From: Chitinophagaceae bacterium
GTDB lineage: Bacteria; Bacteroidota; Bacteroidia; Chitinophagales; Chitinophagaceae
Direction of reading: 5' to 3'
Assembly: GCA_017989935.1 (NCBI GenBank)
Contig: JAGNOY010000069.1
Span: forward strand, 1 to 8,488
DNA length: 8,488 bases
Shown here in pieces: positions 7,262-8,488 of the stretch. Below the pieces are notes generated by a model, which worked only from the letters and a program-made list of their open reading frames with translations, did not search any database and was not told the origin of the DNA. How positions within the stretch are numbered: the first letter of the stretch is position 1; each line of letters starts with the position of its first letter. The translations under genes were made by a program, and so were the position numbers.

Positions 7262-7278
7262 ACATGTAAGTTTAAAAA

Positions 7279-7308
7279 CAATGATACAGCAAAACCATGA
7301 GAATCAAA
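7279..7308 (-). promoter_or_regulatory. Candidate Bacteroidota promoter for the ACMSD gene
   Basis: On the minus strand, TTTG at 7308-7305 is followed after 18 nt by TATCATTG at 7286-7279. This fits the Bacteroidota -33 TTTG and -7 TAnnTTTG pattern with one mismatch and near-usual spacing. Transcription would begin about 10-15 nt before TTG 7261. The site lies in the 61-nt gap after the dehydrogenase stop, so it would let ACMSD and the genes behind it be transcribed separately from the polysaccharide gene. Confidence 0.4.
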
Positions 7309-7322
7309 AAAGAATAATGGCC

Positions 7323-8488
7323 TTAAAGACTCCAATAATTAAGTTGACCAGACAAACTTCGATAAATTCCTTTAAGATCAACCAATAAAGCATTAGGCGA
7401 CATCAGTTTTTGGAAATAAGAAACTTCTAGGTTCGCATATTCTTTATGGTTAACAGCAACAATTACAGCATCATATCCACTGCCTATTTCAGGTGTTAAG
7501 CCATATCCATATTCATGAATTAATTCTTCATGATCAGCATGTGGATCAATTACATCTACTTGAACACTATATCCTTTAAGTTCTTTAATTAAATCAGCAA
7601 CCTTTGAGTTACGGATGTCAGACACATTTTCTTTGAAAGTGGTGCCCATAACTAAGACTTTTGATTTTGAAATATCATGGCCTGACTTAATGATCGATTG
7701 TATAGTTTTCTTAGCTACATACCCTGCCATTTCATCATTGATGTTTCTTCCGGATAAAATAACTCTTGATTTATATCCTAGTTGTTCTGACTTATAGGTT
7801 AAATAATACGGGTCAACTCCTATACAATGTCCACCAACTAAGCCTGGGAAAAACTTAAGAAAATTCCATTTTGTGCCTGCTGCCTCTAACACTTCATAAG
7901 TGTTGATGCCTAGTTTATCGAATATGATAGACAATTCGTTCATTAAAGCAATATTCAAATCTCGCTGAGTATTTTCGATAATTTTTGCCGCTTCAGCCAC
8001 CTTAATACATGAAGCTCTGTGAACACCAGCTTTTACAACTAATTCATAAACTTTAGCAATATTATCAAGAGATTCATCATCACAGCCAGATACCACTTTT
8101 ACTACATTCTGCAAGGTATGTTCTTTATCCCCAGGGTTGATACGCTCAGGCGAATACCCTATTTTAAAATCAGTATAACCTTTTAAACCAGAAATTTTTT
8201 CAATTACAGGCAAACAATCTTCTTCTGTGCAACCAGGGTAAACAGTAGATTCAAAAACTACATAATCACCCTTTTTAATGACCTTTCCTATAGTTTCTGA
8301 TGCACGTAAAACGGGTGTTAAGTCCGGCACATTATGTTCATCAACCGGCGTAGGCACGGCTACTACGTAAAAAGTAGCTTCTTTTAAATTATCTAAGGAG
8401 TTCGTAAATTCAATTTGGCAACCATCAAATGCGCTGGATTCTAATTCATTACTAGGATCAATATGATTGCGCATCATCTCTACCCTTT
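7323..8488 (-). CDS. UDP-N-acetylhexosamine dehydrogenase, TviB/WbpO type (N-terminus beyond window)
   Basis: The enzyme oxidises C6 of a UDP-N-acetyl sugar to the carboxylate with two NAD+, supplying a uronic-acid sugar for capsule, O-antigen or exopolysaccharide. The frame stays open through the right edge (a further RVE precedes the first visible ATG, 8477). The N-terminal GxGYVG NAD-binding loop, about 40 residues in this family, is therefore missing because of the window and not because the gene is truncated. Visible blocks, numbered from Met 8477, are VVAVPTPVDEHN, FESTVYPGCTEE, YSPERINPGDKEH, the EAAKIIENTQRDLNIAL helix, and GLVGGHCIGVDPYYL with catalytic Cys218. TTFKENVSDIRNSKV forms part of the C-terminal domain, and the chain ends in NYWSL. 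The HIDPSNELESSAF stretch and the VDEHN motif favour the TviB/WbpO N-acetylhexosamine group over UDP-glucose dehydrogenases. The exact sugar cannot be read from sequence. Confidence 0.93.
   Translation of the reverse strand, partial: RVEMMRNHIDPSNELESSAFDGCQIEFTNSLDNLKEATFYVVAVPTPVDEHNVPDLTPVLRASETIGKVIKKGDYVVFESTVYPGCTEEDCLPVIEKISGLKGYTDFKIGYSPERINPGDKEHTLQNVVKVVSGCDDESLDNIAKVYELVVKAGVHRASCIKVAEAAKIIENTQRDLNIALMNELSIIFDKLGINTYEVLEAAGTKWNFLKFFPGLVGGHCIGVDPYYLTYKSEQLGYKSRVILSGRNINDEMAGYVAKKTIQSIIKSGHDISKSKVLVMGTTFKENVSDIRNSKVADLIKELKGYSVQVDVIDPHADHEELIHEYGYGLTPEIGSGYDAVIVAVNHKEYANLEVSYFQKLMSPNALLVDLKGIYRSLSGQLNYWSL

Noticed and set aside
7615..7797. Plus-strand 60-residue reading frame
   Set aside because: Antisense to the dehydrogenase C-terminal domain.
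7323..8477. Dehydrogenase as a truncated gene starting at ATG 8477
   Set aside because: The frame continues to the window edge, and the missing part is the NAD-binding N-terminus expected just outside.

Overview
The window is AT-rich and reads as the chromosome of a Bacteroidota member, probably a Chitinophagaceae-like or related Sphingobacteriia/Saprospiria lineage. The evidence is the protein style (a large secreted protein with a GEVED domain, a cytochrome c/PHM-like lipoprotein, a TviB/WbpO-type nucleotide-sugar dehydrogenase), the lack of Shine-Dalgarno sequences, and candidate promoters that match the Bacteroidota TTTG / TAnnTTTG pattern. Taxonomy is inferred from these traits only.

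All six genes lie on the minus strand. In transcription order (right to left) they are: (1) a UDP-N-acetylhexosamine dehydrogenase whose first ~40 residues lie beyond the right edge (7323-8488); (2) an ACMSD-type 2-amino-3-carboxymuconate-6-semialdehyde decarboxylase (6254-7261, TTG start); (3) the endolytic murein transglycosylase MltG (5141-6157, TTG start); (4) a six-helix YihY/BrkB family membrane protein (4127-5077); (5) a lipoprotein joining a c-type heme domain to a PHM-like copper monooxygenase module, overlapping gene 4 by 14 nt (2800-4140); (6) the first 845 codons of a very large secreted protein with Ig-like and GEVED domains, open through the left edge (1-2536).

Genes 2-5 are closely spaced and may be co-transcribed. 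A promoter candidate precedes ACMSD and a second, weaker one precedes mltG. Genes 4 and 5 look translationally coupled. No shared pathway links the set: gene 1 makes a surface-polysaccharide precursor, mltG acts on peptidoglycan, genes 4-6 are envelope or surface proteins, and ACMSD belongs to tryptophan/kynurenine catabolism.

The 263-nt gap between genes 5 and 6 holds a GC-rich imperfect inverted repeat that stands out from its AT-rich surroundings and looks like a dispersed intergenic element. No RNA gene, CRISPR array, insertion sequence or complete mobile element was seen. The most interesting gene is the heme-c/PHM-like lipoprotein. It keeps all six predicted copper ligands but not the residues that PHM uses to bind peptide substrates, so its substrate is open.
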